Both the position numbers and the translations under genes were made by a program. Of a stretch of 64,000 bases of DNA, positions 8,222 through 17,262 are shown in pieces. The stretch is from Clostridiales bacterium (GTDB lineage Bacteria > Bacillota > Clostridia > Christensenellales > Borkfalkiaceae). Location of the stretch: positions 45,346 through 109,345 of the forward strand of contig SVIO01000005.1 in assembly GCA_015069465.1 (NCBI GenBank). Reading direction: 5' to 3'. The notes under the pieces were generated by a model that made no database searches, was not told where the DNA came from, and worked only from the letters and a program-made list of their open reading frames with translations. How positions within the stretch are numbered: position 1 is the stretch's first letter; every line of letters starts with the position of its first letter.

Positions 8222-9226
8222 TTATGCTAAAACATAAACAATGTTAAACACAAAATATGCTAGATAAATTGCAAACATCATAACGCCTTGTGTTCTTGTA
8301 AACTTTTTAAATATTAGCGTTGGGATAATACCTATTGCTATGATTAAAAGGGTTACAGGCATTGTAATAAACAAATGCAATCCAGAAACTAAAAGTCCAG
8401 ACCCACCTACGATAAATACACTTAGTGGAAGAATAATTGCAAGGTCAATTGTGTTTGCGCCGATTATGTTACCAATGCTAAGACTTGCTTGACCTTTTTT
8501 AACTGCAATAATCATTGTAACAAGTTCTGGAAGAGATGTGCCTATAGCCAAAATTGTAACGCCGATAAGTGCTTTTGATAGACCTAACTTAATAGCAAGT
8601 TGTTCGGCATTGTTCCTTAACAAGATTGCGCCACCACCGATTGCGGCAGTACCTAAAATAAGTTTTAATAGGTTGATTGTAACGCTTTTTTTGTTTGCAA
8701 CAGGCTTTTCTTCATCTTGAGATGCGCTTGCGTGTTTTTTTGCCGAAATAACGTTTTCAACAATAAACACTATAAAAAGAACGAGAAGTATTGCAGAGCC
8801 AATATAACCAAAAAGTCCGTTTGTGTTAAGTGAAATTGTTTTGCTTTCCATACCAAAAAGTGAAAAAGCAACAAGCAGACCCATAACAACCGTTAAAAGT
8901 ATACCCTTAAACGCATAATCTTTTCTTTTGATAATAAATGGCTGAGCAATAAGTGCTATTGCCATAATTACACCCGAGTTAAACACAACCGAGCCAACGG
9001 CATTACCGATTGCCATATCAGGACTTGATTTTACTGAAATTAGCGAAACCACTATTTCAGGCAGGGTTGTTGCAACGCTAACTATGGTAGCACCGACAAT
9101 AAACTTTGGTATGCCACTAACTTCTGCAAGCCAACTTGCCCCATCAACGAAATAGTCGCCACCTTTTATAATCAGCACCAAGCCAACCACTAACAACAAA
9201 CATATAACTACAATGTTATCAGACAT
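8222..9226 (-). CDS. Calcium/sodium antiporter (CaCA family, YrbG type)
   Basis: A 334-residue membrane protein of about ten helices with the two inverted alpha-repeats of the cation/Ca2+ exchanger superfamily: GATIVSVATTLPEIVVSLISV near residues 44-64 and GVTILAIGTSLPELVTMIIAV near 222-242. Each holds the ion-coordinating Glu in a T(T/S)LPE motif. A hydrophilic loop rich in Lys, Glu and Ala (about 165-185) separates the halves. It probably exchanges Ca2+ for Na+ or H+ at the cytoplasmic membrane. An AAGGAG site precedes the ATG. The hairpin terminating ppdK lies just upstream, so expression either uses read-through or a promoter I could not identify. Confidence 0.93.
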   Translation of the reverse strand: MSDNIVVICLLLVVGLVLIIKGGDYFVDGASWLAEVSGIPKFIVGATIVSVATTLPEIVVSLISVKSSPDMAIGNAVGSVVFNSGVIMAIALIAQPFIIKRKDYAFKGILLTVVMGLLVAFSLFGMESKTISLNTNGLFGYIGSAILLVLFIVFIVENVISAKKHASASQDEEKPVANKKSVTINLLKLILGTAAIGGGAILLRNNAEQLAIKLGLSKALIGVTILAIGTSLPELVTMIIAVKKGQASLSIGNIIGANTIDLAIILPLSVFIVGGSGLLVSGLHLFITMPVTLLIIAIGIIPTLIFKKFTRTQGVMMFAIYLAYFVFNIVYVLA

Positions 9227-9251
9227 TTGTTTTTCTCCTTATAAACAACAT

Positions 9252-9288
9252 GAAGCCAAATGTTTTGCTTGGCAAAGCATTTGGCTTC
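9252..9288 (-). terminator. Intrinsic terminator after ppdK
   Basis: A 17-bp stem (GAAGCCAAATG continuing inward through TTTTGC paired to GCAAAG with one G-U pair) around a three-base loop, followed on the minus strand by TGTTGTTTAT. The tail runs directly into the AAGGAG ribosome site of the antiporter gene. Confidence 0.75.
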
Positions 9289-9332
9289 AACTTCTTTTGT
9301 TTTATTTATGCATTAAAGCCCTTTTAACTCAA

Positions 9333-11960
9333 TTACCTTGGGCATTTGAGTTGTGCTTGTGCAGCAGCGAGTCGAGCAATTGGAACTCTGAATGGTGAGC
9401 ATGAAACGTATGTCAAACCTGTCTTATGACAGAATTCGATTGTAGATGGGTCACCACCGTGTTCACCACAGATACCAAGTTTGATGTTTGGACGAGTTGT
9501 CTTACCAAGTTTAACAGCAGTTTCAACTAATCTACCAACACCGATTTGGTCGAGTTTAGCAAATGGGTCGTTTTCATAAATCTTCTTTTCATAATAAGCA
9601 TTTAAGAACTTACCAGCATCGTCACGAGAGAAACCAAATGTCATTTGTGTTAAGTCGTTTGTACCAAATGAGAAGAATTCTGCTTCTTTAGCAATTTCAT
9701 CAGCAGTGAGTGCTGCTCTTGGGATTTCAATCATTGTACCAACTTTATATGTGAGTTTAATGCCAGCGTTTGCAATGCATTCATCAGCAGTCTTAACAAC
9801 TAATGCCTTAACATAAGCAAGTTCTTTGATTTCGCCAACAAGTGGAATCATGATTTCTGGAACGATGTTCCATGCTGGGTGCTTTTTGCTTACAGCAATT
9901 GCTGCACCGATAACTGCTTTTGTTTGCATAACTGCGATTTCTGGATATGTAACAGCAAGTCTGCAACCACGGTGTCCCATCATTGGGTTGAATTCGTGTA
10001 AGCCTGCGATTGTTGCTTTGATGTCTGCAACTGTCTTGCCCATTTCTTTTGCAAGTGCTGCGATATCTTCTTCTGCTGTTGGAACGAATTCGTGTAGTGG
10101 TGGGTCAAGGAAACGAATTGTTACAGGGTTACCTTCCATTGCTTCGTAAAGTGCTTCAAAGTCACCTTGTTGCATTGGAAGAAGTTTTTCAAGAGCCTTT
10201 TCTCTTTGTTCAACTGTATCAGAAACAATCATTTCTCTCATTGCTTTAATTCTGTCTGCTTCGAAGAACATGTGTTCTGTTCTGCAAAGACCGATACCTT
10301 CAGCACCAAATGAACGAGCTTGTTTAGCATCCTTTGGAGTATCAGCGTTTGTTCTTACTTGGAGTGAACGATATTTGTCAGCCCAATCCATAATTCTGCC
10401 AAAGTAACCAGAAATTGATGCAGGAACTGTTGGGATTGCTTCGCCATAAATGTTACCTGTTGAACCATCAAGTGAAATGTAGTCGCCTTCAACGAAAGTC
10501 TTTCCACCGAGTGAGAAAGTTTTCTTTTCTTCATCGATTTTGATTTCGCCACAACCAGAAACACAACATGTACCCATACCACGAGCAACAACGGCTGCGT
10601 GTGATGTCATACCACCACGAACTGTCAAGATACCTTGTGCATAGTGCATACCTTCGATATCTTCTGGTGATGTTTCAAGTCTAACGAGAATAACTTTTTC
10701 GCCTTTCTTTGTAACCCATTCTGTAGCATCTTCTGCAATAAATACAACTTTACCACAAGCAGCACCTGGAGATGCAGGAAGTGCTGAGCCGATAGGCTTA
10801 GCGTTCTTTAATGCCTTAGCATCGAATTGTGGGTGAAGTAATGCATCGAGTTGTTTTGGGTCAATCATAAGAACGGCTTGCTTTTCATCAATCATGCCTT
10901 CGTCAACTAAGTCGCAAGCAATCTTGAGAGCAGCAGCGGCTGTACGCTTACCGTTTCTTGTTTGCAACATAAAGAGTTTGCCATCTTCGATAGTAAATTC
11001 CATATCTTGCATATCTCTATAGTGGTCTTCGAGTTTAGCAACAATTTTAACGAATTGTTCATAAACTGCTGGATTTTCTTGTTTTAATTGGTCGATAGTT
11101 TGTGGTGTTCTAACGCCGGCAACAACGTCTTCGCCTTGAGCGTTCATTAAGTATTCACCATATAAACCTTTTTCACCTGTTGATGGGTTACGAGAGAACG
11201 CAACACCTGTACCTGAAGTGTTACCCATGTTACCGAATACCATTTCTTGTACGTTAACTGCTGTACCCCAACTTGCAGGGATATCGTTCATTCTTCTGTA
11301 GTAAATTGCTCTTGGGTTATCCCATGAACGGAAAACTGCCCTTACAGCACCAAAAAGTTGTTCTTTTGGGTCTTGTGGGAATTCAGCACCGATTTTTGCT
11401 TTATATTCAGCCTTAAATTGTTCAGCAAGATTCTTAAGGTCATCAGCAGTGAGTTCTGTGTCAAGTTTAACGCCCTTTTCTTCTTTCATCTTGTCGATAA
11501 GTTCTTCAAAGTATTTCTTACCAACTTCCATAACAACGTCTGAATACATTTGAATAAATCTACGATAAGAGTCATAAGCAAACCTTCTGTTGCCTGTCTT
11601 TTCAGCAAACTTTTCAACAACGATGTCGTTTAAGCCAAGGTTAAGAATTGTATCCATCATACCTGGCATTGATGCTCTTGCACCAGAACGAACAGATACT
11701 AAAAGTGGATTTGATAAATCACCAAACTTCTTACCTGTAATTTCTTCTAGTTTTGCAACGTATTCCATAATTTGTGCTTGAATTTCGCTGTTGATTTTTT
11801 CACCATCAGCATAATATTGTGTGCACGCTTCAGTTGTGATTGTGAAACCACGAGGAACAGGCATACCGAGATTTGTCATTTCAGCAAGGTTTGCACCCTT
11901 ACCACCAAGCAATTCTCTCATTTGGCCATTGCCTTCACTGAATAAATAAATATACTTCAT
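9333..11960 (-). CDS. ppdK: Pyruvate, phosphate dikinase
   Basis: A full-length 875-residue PPDK (family about 870-880), reversibly converting ATP, phosphate and pyruvate to AMP, PPi and PEP. The N-terminal ATP-grasp domain begins MKYIYLFSEGNGQMRELLGGKGANLAEM. The phosphohistidine swivel domain holds GGMTSHAAVVARGMG, with the catalytic His. The PEP/pyruvate barrel has GLCRTEHMFF, MIEIPRAAL, FGTNDLTQMTFGFSRDD and the final GICGEHGGDPSTIEF...VSCSPFRVPIARLA with the catalytic Cys. With pckG and tkt in this window it points to glycolysis/gluconeogenesis using PPi. Codon choice is less AT-driven than in its neighbours, as expected for high expression. Promoter at 12021-12049. Confidence 0.98.
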   Translation of the reverse strand: MKYIYLFSEGNGQMRELLGGKGANLAEMTNLGMPVPRGFTITTEACTQYYADGEKINSEIQAQIMEYVAKLEEITGKKFGDLSNPLLVSVRSGARASMPGMMDTILNLGLNDIVVEKFAEKTGNRRFAYDSYRRFIQMYSDVVMEVGKKYFEELIDKMKEEKGVKLDTELTADDLKNLAEQFKAEYKAKIGAEFPQDPKEQLFGAVRAVFRSWDNPRAIYYRRMNDIPASWGTAVNVQEMVFGNMGNTSGTGVAFSRNPSTGEKGLYGEYLMNAQGEDVVAGVRTPQTIDQLKQENPAVYEQFVKIVAKLEDHYRDMQDMEFTIEDGKLFMLQTRNGKRTAAAALKIACDLVDEGMIDEKQAVLMIDPKQLDALLHPQFDAKALKNAKPIGSALPASPGAACGKVVFIAEDATEWVTKKGEKVILVRLETSPEDIEGMHYAQGILTVRGGMTSHAAVVARGMGTCCVSGCGEIKIDEEKKTFSLGGKTFVEGDYISLDGSTGNIYGEAIPTVPASISGYFGRIMDWADKYRSLQVRTNADTPKDAKQARSFGAEGIGLCRTEHMFFEADRIKAMREMIVSDTVEQREKALEKLLPMQQGDFEALYEAMEGNPVTIRFLDPPLHEFVPTAEEDIAALAKEMGKTVADIKATIAGLHEFNPMMGHRGCRLAVTYPEIAVMQTKAVIGAAIAVSKKHPAWNIVPEIMIPLVGEIKELAYVKALVVKTADECIANAGIKLTYKVGTMIEIPRAALTADEIAKEAEFFSFGTNDLTQMTFGFSRDDAGKFLNAYYEKKIYENDPFAKLDQIGVGRLVETAVKLGKTTRPNIKLGICGEHGGDPSTIEFCHKTGLTYVSCSPFRVPIARLAAAQAQLKCPR

Positions 11961-12020
11961 TTTTATCCTCCAAAGTATTTTGTTTTTATTTTTTGTCTTT
12001 TATATTCTTACAGCCTTTCT

Positions 12021-12049
12021 ATTTTACTACATATACAAAAATTTTTCAA
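12021..12049 (-). promoter_or_regulatory. Sigma-A promoter of ppdK
   Basis: Minus-strand TTGAAA (12049-12044), 17 bp, TAAAAT (12026-12021), giving a leader of about 55 nt before the ppdK ATG at 11960. A ribosome site AGGAT lies just before the ATG. No terminator is seen between recO and this promoter, so read-through from the era operon is possible. Confidence 0.65.
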
Positions 12050-12142
12050 CTATTTTATTAAATTTTTCGCATTTTTTACGCTCGAATAAAAATTTTTATA
12101 TAAAAAATGTAACTATTCCTAATTTTTCTATATATTTTTTAA

Positions 12143-12859
12143 CTATGTTAAAATATCATTTAGTTCTTTTAACGACTTAATATTTTCTTCCGTTCTATTT
12201 TTTATGTAATATTCAAGTAGTTTAAGTGCCTTTTTTGTGCCTTGATGTTCATCGGTTAAACTACCATCTTTTGCTTCTATTAAAGCGCTTAAAGTTATGC
12301 CGTTTATTTCTCTGCCTATGTTATCAAAGCATTTTTCACAAATAAAAGCACCGTTTCTATAATCAAAAAACGTTCTTTTTTCTATTTTGTTTTCGCAACA
12401 AAAACAGCCGTCTAGTTTTAAGCCGAAACCTTGATTTTCAAGTGCTAGCACCAAAAACTTAACGAGTGCCGATAAATAATCGTCGGTATAGGCAATTTCT
12501 TTTAGAGCATTTATGGTTAGCATAAACTCTTTTTCATCGACCATTTCTTCTTGATAAAAATGCTTGATAAACTCGGTTACAGTACCTGCACAAAAAAACT
12601 TTTGGATGTTTTCTCTAATAGGATAAAAACTATCTATAAGCGAAGCGCCGATTACCGTTCTTTTATCGCCCGATTTAGAAAAAATATATTCTGCAAAACA
12701 AAAAGGCTCGGCTGCAAATTTTAACTTTGCGCCTGCCTTTTTTACGCCTTTAATTTTAGCACAAACAACACCTTTATTTAAGGTGAAAATGTTTAATAAC
12801 TTATCGTTTTCAGAAAAGTTTATCCCACTTAAAACTATGCCGTTTTGTTTTTCTTCCAT
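12143..12859 (-). CDS. recO: DNA repair protein RecO
   Basis: A 238-residue RecO with the N-terminal OB fold (EEKQNGIVLSGINFSENDKL...) and a C-terminal helical domain carrying a zinc site, C152-x2-C155 and C174-x2-C177 (GCFCCENK ... ICEKCFDN). RecO loads RecA together with RecR in gap repair. It follows yqzL and era exactly as in Bacillus and many Clostridia, eight bases after yqzL. There is no strong hairpin after the stop; the AT-rich stretch to ppdK contains only the ppdK promoter. Confidence 0.94.
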   Translation of the reverse strand: MEEKQNGIVLSGINFSENDKLLNIFTLNKGVVCAKIKGVKKAGAKLKFAAEPFCFAEYIFSKSGDKRTVIGASLIDSFYPIRENIQKFFCAGTVTEFIKHFYQEEMVDEKEFMLTINALKEIAYTDDYLSALVKFLVLALENQGFGLKLDGCFCCENKIEKRTFFDYRNGAFICEKCFDNIGREINGITLSALIEAKDGSLTDEHQGTKKALKLLEYYIKNRTEENIKSLKELNDILT

Positions 12860-12867
12860 ATTTAACT

Positions 12868-12990
12868 CTATTTGTTAAGTTTTCTGTAAAAGAGATAATG
12901 TGAAGCAATGCCCGTCGTTTTAAAAAGTTCCCAAGCAACTTCGCCTATATCATCTTTTTTGTTGTTTTTTGGTTTTTGATTTTTTGCCAT
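12868..12990 (-). CDS. yqzL: YqzL-family small protein
   Basis: A 40-residue reading frame starting at the ATG at 12990 behind GGGGGAA, with a lysine/asparagine-rich start (MAKNQKPKNNKKDD) and the core EVAWELFKTTGIASHYLFYRKL. This matches the W-x-LF-x-x-TG-x-x-x-x-YLLY-(R/K) pattern of the YqzL family, whose gene sits between era and recO in Bacillus. The same position here makes the call firm despite the small size. Function unknown. It is 78 bases after era and eight before recO. Confidence 0.85.
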   Translation of the reverse strand: MAKNQKPKNNKKDDIGEVAWELFKTTGIASHYLFYRKLNK

Positions 12991-13068
12991 AAATTCCCCC
13001 AATACTAGTTTGTGTGAAATTTAGGCATATTATTCTTTTGTTTTAGGCTTTTATGCTAGTCATTTTTT

Positions 13069-13956
13069 CTACATGTTTTCTTCGCCATAGCCATATTCTT
13101 TCATAAGCCCAGCGCTATTTCGCCAATCTTCTTTAACCTTAATGTATGTGGTTAAGAAAACCTTTTTGCCCAAAAACTTTTCCATATCTTGTCTTGCAAA
13201 AGAAGAAACTTCTTTTATCGCCTTGCCACCCTTACCTATTAAAATGGCTTTGTGGTTAGGCTTTTCACAAACGATGTCAAGGTTTATTTCGTATGTATTG
13301 CCGTTTTCTCTTAAGAAAAATTTATTTATGATTATCGCCACGCCGTGTGGAATTTCTTTGTCAAACTTAAGTAAAATCTTCTCTCTCATAATTTCGGAAA
13401 TCATAAACTTATATGACCTATCCGAAACGATATCTTCTTTAAAAATTCTTTCGCCCTCTGGAAGTTTAGAAAGAATAACTTTCAAAAGTTCTTTTAAGTT
13501 TTTATTTTTTCTTGCCGAAACAGGCACTATGTCTAAGCCTTCACTAGAGAGTTCTTTTAATTCGGAAATAAGCAAACTCTCGTTCATAATATCTGTTTTT
13601 GAAAGAACCAACACTGTTGGCACGCTCTGTTTAGCATACTTTTTAACAAGTTCTCTATCGGTATCGCTTAACCCTTCGTGCGCATCGATAACAAATAGCA
13701 CAAGGTCAACGTCTTGACTTGCATCGGCTGTGGTCTTTTGCATAACCGAATTTAACAGGTTATCAGCCTTATAAATACCGGGGGTGTCCACAAAGGCAAT
13801 TTGATAATCTTCAGTTGTTAAAATACCCAAAATTCTATCTCTTGTCGTTTGTGGTTTTGGCGAAACTATAGCCACTTTTTCGCCCACAAGCACGTTTATA
13901 AGCGTGCTTTTACCAGCGTTTGCTCTGCCTACGACTGCTACGAATCCACTTTTCAT
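13069..13956 (-). CDS. era: GTPase Era
   Basis: A 295-residue ribosome assembly GTPase that binds the 3' end of 16S rRNA. The G1 motif is GRANAGKST (residues 10-18), G2 is PQTTRDRI, G3 DTPG, G4 SKTD and G5 VSARKNKN. A C-terminal KH domain contains HKAILIGKGGKAIKEVS with the GxxG loop. Length and order are standard. It lies 38 bases downstream of ybeY and upstream of yqzL-recO; dgkA and cdd, which separate ybeY from era in many Firmicutes, are absent here. Confidence 0.97.
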   Translation of the reverse strand: MKSGFVAVVGRANAGKSTLINVLVGEKVAIVSPKPQTTRDRILGILTTEDYQIAFVDTPGIYKADNLLNSVMQKTTADASQDVDLVLFVIDAHEGLSDTDRELVKKYAKQSVPTVLVLSKTDIMNESLLISELKELSSEGLDIVPVSARKNKNLKELLKVILSKLPEGERIFKEDIVSDRSYKFMISEIMREKILLKFDKEIPHGVAIIINKFFLRENGNTYEINLDIVCEKPNHKAILIGKGGKAIKEVSSFARQDMEKFLGKKVFLTTYIKVKEDWRNSAGLMKEYGYGEENM

Positions 13957-13994
13957 TATTTTTCCTTTTTCAATAGGTTTTTTCTTTAATTTTA

Positions 13995-14471
13995 TTAGTC
14001 TTGTTTTTCTCTTGGATAAAGAACTTTCATAATTTCTTTTTCTTTTGCTCTCATCTCTAACTTATCTTCATCTGTCATATGGTCATAACCAAACAAATGC
14101 AAAAGTCCATGCACAACTAAATATTCCCTTTCTCTTTTTTCGCTGTGGCCATATTCTACTGCTTGTTCACGAATTTTTTGGTCACAAAGCACTATAGAGC
14201 CAAGAAAAATGTATTTGCCTTCAAGTTCAGTTTTACAATCGTTTGGCGTTAAGATTTTGCCTTTAATACCTTCCATGCTTGGATAAGATAAAACATCGGT
14301 AACACTATCTTTACCACGGGTTGTTTTGTTTAGGTATTGCATATACTCGCCGTCTTGAAAGATTATTTCTGCCTTAAAATAAGATTTTTGACCAAGCCCT
14401 TTATAAACTGCTTTTGCCACCTTTTTAAGTTTTGGATTTCTATCTAAACATTCTAAAAATATTTTTCCCAT
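13995..14471 (-). CDS. ybeY: Endoribonuclease YbeY (rRNA maturation factor)
   Basis: 158 residues with the defining zinc motif H-x3-H-x5-H in HGLLHLFGYDH and the upstream TRGKDSVTDVLSYPS segment of the family. YbeY is a metal-dependent RNase involved in 16S rRNA 3'-end processing and 70S quality control. It is 11 bases after the pgpH-like gene and 38 before era, so it belongs to the yqfC-to-recO operon. Confidence 0.96.
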   Translation of the reverse strand: MGKIFLECLDRNPKLKKVAKAVYKGLGQKSYFKAEIIFQDGEYMQYLNKTTRGKDSVTDVLSYPSMEGIKGKILTPNDCKTELEGKYIFLGSIVLCDQKIREQAVEYGHSEKREREYLVVHGLLHLFGYDHMTDEDKLEMRAKEKEIMKVLYPREKQD

Positions 14472-14482
14472 ATCGTGTGCTC

Positions 14483-15952
14483 CTATACGCCCATACCATC
14501 AAGGCTTACTTTTGGATATTCTATTCTGCTGTGATATACACCTGTTAAATGGTTTACTACCGTGTGAATTATAATGTTAAGTTCGTTCAAAGTGATTTCG
14601 CACTCTTCAAACTGACCTAATTGCATTCTTTCGTTAACGATTTGTCTAACAACCTTTTTAACGTTATCTCTCGAACGGTCTTGAAGCGACCTTGCGGCTG
14701 CTTCACAACCATCGGCAATCATGATAATCGCTGCTATTTTTGTGCTTGGCTTTGGACCAGCATAACTATATTGAGAAAGGTCAACGTCGCCGTCAGTAAA
14801 CTTTTTAGCCTTGCCATAGAAATAAAGAATAGGAAGCGTTCCGTGATGCTCTTTACAAACGTCTGCAATTTCTTTTGGCAAACGATTTTTCATAATAAGT
14901 TCATATCCATCTTGTGCGTGCGACCTAATAATGTTTGCAGATAATTCTGGCGTTAAGTCATCGTGTGGATTTTCGCCGTCGGCTTGATTTTCCTTAAAGA
15001 ACTCTGGCCTTCTAAGTTTGCCTATGTCGTGATAATAAGCACAAGTTCTTGCAAGCAATCCGTCTTCTCCAATGGCTAGGGCACATGCCTCTGCAATGTT
15101 AGAAACAACTATAGAGTGGTTAAACGTGCCCGGTGCTTGTTGGATAAGTTTTTTAACGAGTTTAGCATTATGCTCAATGAGTTCTGAGAACTTAAAGCAA
15201 GACACCTTTTTAAATATTGCTTCAAATATAGGTAAAAGCACCATAAACACGGAAACTGAAAGTGGCCCTGATGCAGTTGCACAAATTAGGTCAACGACAA
15301 CGTTGTCTGCCGCTTCAAGATGTTCTATAATTGTTATTGCAACGCTTATGAGTGATGGAAGCGCCACCAAAAAACTCATGAGTAAAAGTTTTAATCTTGA
15401 AAACACCTTATCTAAACAAAGCGATGCGATAACACCTGATGAAAAACCCATTATGAGCGATGGATATTTGCCTGTTTCCACATTTGCCGTAAACGAGTCG
15501 AACAAGAATATGATAATACAGAAAATTATGTTCATAAAAAAGGCTTTTCTTTTGTCGGTTAAAAATAGTGTTAGTAGCGCAACGAGTGCAAGTGGACGAA
15601 GGTATGTGTCAACATAATTGCCACTTGCAAAACATGCAACTAGTGAAATTTCTATTATTAAAAAGAGCATCTCTGAGTTTGCTGCGTTTCTAAGAAAGTT
15701 CTTATCTTCATATAGAAAATATAAAGCCATAACAGCAACTATCAAACTGAGCATTGTAAGAAACCTAAATGACGATGCAAGGTTTTTCAAAAAACTTGCG
15801 ATATCATTTTTGCCACCCGACATACCATCTACATAAATAGTAAGCAAAAATAACCCACTTATTATAGCGATGTTTAGAACATAAACTAAAATGTTTAAGA
15901 ATATGTCCCTGCCTGTCCAATCTTCGATTTTTTGTGATTTTGTTTTTAACAT
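14483..15952 (-). CDS. 7TM HD-domain phosphohydrolase, PgpH-like, lacking the long extracellular domain
   Basis: 489 residues: one N-terminal helix (about 20-43), a seven-helix membrane region, then a cytoplasmic HD domain with TFNHSIVVSNIAE, the metal-binding YYHDIGKLRRPEFFKENQ and ICKEHHGT-type motifs, ending in DVKKVVRQIVNERMQLGQFEECEITL. Family members such as PgpH hydrolyse cyclic di-AMP. Typical PgpH proteins are about 700 residues because a large extracellular 7TMR-HDED domain sits between the first helix and the rest; here only about ten residues separate them, so the sensory domain is missing. The gene lies between yqfD and ybeY, the pgpH position, but phoH is absent. Confidence 0.9.
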   Translation of the reverse strand: MLKTKSQKIEDWTGRDIFLNILVYVLNIAIISGLFLLTIYVDGMSGGKNDIASFLKNLASSFRFLTMLSLIVAVMALYFLYEDKNFLRNAANSEMLFLIIEISLVACFASGNYVDTYLRPLALVALLTLFLTDKRKAFFMNIIFCIIIFLFDSFTANVETGKYPSLIMGFSSGVIASLCLDKVFSRLKLLLMSFLVALPSLISVAITIIEHLEAADNVVVDLICATASGPLSVSVFMVLLPIFEAIFKKVSCFKFSELIEHNAKLVKKLIQQAPGTFNHSIVVSNIAEACALAIGEDGLLARTCAYYHDIGKLRRPEFFKENQADGENPHDDLTPELSANIIRSHAQDGYELIMKNRLPKEIADVCKEHHGTLPILYFYGKAKKFTDGDVDLSQYSYAGPKPSTKIAAIIMIADGCEAAARSLQDRSRDNVKKVVRQIVNERMQLGQFEECEITLNELNIIIHTVVNHLTGVYHSRIEYPKVSLDGMGV

Positions 15953-15964
15953 AATCTTTTCCTT

Positions 15965-16897
15965 TTATCCTGCATAAATTATATATCTATAGTTTAGCGT
16001 TGTAGTGTAAATATATGTATCTTGTTCTTTTTGGCATTTACAAGAAGCCCAAACGATATCTTTATCGTATGCCATTGCTTTTGCTAAGATTATTGCCTTT
16101 TGTTCTTGCCCAACTTCTTTATCTATATAGGTAAATTCTTGGCTAACTATTATAGAAACGGTTGCTATTACGTTTATTTTAACAGTTTGCTCTTTAATAG
16201 TCATATACCCATCGACAATAAGGTCACCTGCATTTACCTTATCGCCCACCTTTTTAACGGCAGTGCCACGATAAACCTTTATCCTTTCTATAACGCCACT
16301 TTCGTTGCTGGTTAGCGAATAAACGTTGCCTAAAAGCGTGTCGGTTTTGTCGGTTGCAAGCGCTAGGTCAAAACAAAGGGTATTGCCCTTTTTGGTTATC
16401 CCAACAAATGATAATTGAGGGCTTTTTGATAATATTTGGTCTTCTAATGTTTCAATATCTATATTAGAAAACCTTGTATATGGCTTTATGCCAACGCCGT
16501 TTAGATAGGCAAGCACTTCTTTTTCCAAAACACTTCCACTGCCCGAAAAACTAAAGCCATATATGAAATCGTTATAAAAATAACAAGACAAACAAAAAAT
16601 TACTGCGCCCACCACTATACCTGCCTTTCTCCAAAGCATAAGAAGTGGCAATAGCACGCCTTTTTCTTTAATCTTTTTTATATTATAGCACAATTCTTTT
16701 GCAATTGCAAAAAATTTTGCACTTTCTTTTATTGAAACGCTAACTATCAGCCGTTTATTAGTAATTTTTTTAATATCGAATAGCGTTATGCCCCTATTTT
16801 TTGCAGAAAGCAAAAATCTATCAAGATTCAGCCCCTCTACCATATAGGTGGCCTTTACACCTAAAAAATTCTTTCCACGCTTATTATTTTTCCACAA
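15965..16897 (-). CDS. yqfD: Sporulation protein YqfD
   Basis: 310 residues from a TTG at 16897 that has AGGAG ten bases upstream; an earlier in-frame TTG at 16918 lacks a ribosome site, and an internal ATG would remove conserved residues. The family N-terminus is visible as FLGVKATYMVEGLNLDRFLLSA, a single transmembrane helix lies around residues 85-105, and the remainder is a predicted extracytoplasmic beta-rich domain (family PF06898). YqfD is sigma-E controlled and needed for efficient sporulation in Bacillus. Its start overlaps the end of yqfC, and pgpH follows after 12 bases. Confidence 0.9.
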   Translation of the reverse strand: MWKNNKRGKNFLGVKATYMVEGLNLDRFLLSAKNRGITLFDIKKITNKRLIVSVSIKESAKFFAIAKELCYNIKKIKEKGVLLPLLMLWRKAGIVVGAVIFCLSCYFYNDFIYGFSFSGSGSVLEKEVLAYLNGVGIKPYTRFSNIDIETLEDQILSKSPQLSFVGITKKGNTLCFDLALATDKTDTLLGNVYSLTSNESGVIERIKVYRGTAVKKVGDKVNAGDLIVDGYMTIKEQTVKINVIATVSIIVSQEFTYIDKEVGQEQKAIILAKAMAYDKDIVWASCKCQKEQDTYIYTTTLNYRYIIYAG

Positions 16898-17124
16898 ATC
16901 ACCACGTCTCCTAAACAATATTTTTTGATATAAAGGTCTTTGCCACCAACCTTTATTCCACCATTTTTTAATGACAAAATCACCTGTTCTTTTTCATAAC
17001 TAACAATGCCTTTTACATTTTCAAAATACCCTGCACTCTCGCCAAATAAAACTGCACGATATGAGCACTCTATCGGCAGTTCGTTTTGACAAAAACAATC
17101 TTTTATATTATCAATAAACCCCAT
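16861..17124 (-). CDS. yqfC: Sporulation protein YqfC
   Basis: An 87-residue YabP/YqfC-family protein. The segment LFGESAGYFENVKGIVSYEKEQV and the later basic YIKKYCLGDVVICGKI fit the family's two conserved blocks. It sits directly before yqfD as in Bacillus and Clostridium, with which it overlaps by 37-58 bases depending on the yqfD start. GGGGGG precedes the ATG and serves as ribosome site. It appears to be the first gene of the operon running to recO. Confidence 0.9.
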   Translation of the reverse strand: MGFIDNIKDCFCQNELPIECSYRAVLFGESAGYFENVKGIVSYEKEQVILSLKNGGIKVGGKDLYIKKYCLGDVVICGKIISVERIF

Positions 17125-17193
17125 AGTCCCCCCTAAACATTTATTTATATGTATATGCGAAAATTTTGTAAATTAGATAAATGAATAATAAAA

Positions 17194-17228
17194 AAAGTGT
17201 GCAACTCACAAAGAATTACACACTTTTA
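17194..17228 (-). terminator. Intrinsic terminator after the aconitase-family gene
   Basis: A 9-bp stem (AAAAGTGTG with CACACTTTT) enclosing a partly paired 17-base loop, followed on the minus strand by a run of seven T's. It is 34 bases past the stop codon and upstream of yqfC. Confidence 0.75.
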
Positions 17229-17262
17229 TTTTACGGATTTATTTAGTTAATATAGAGACCTA

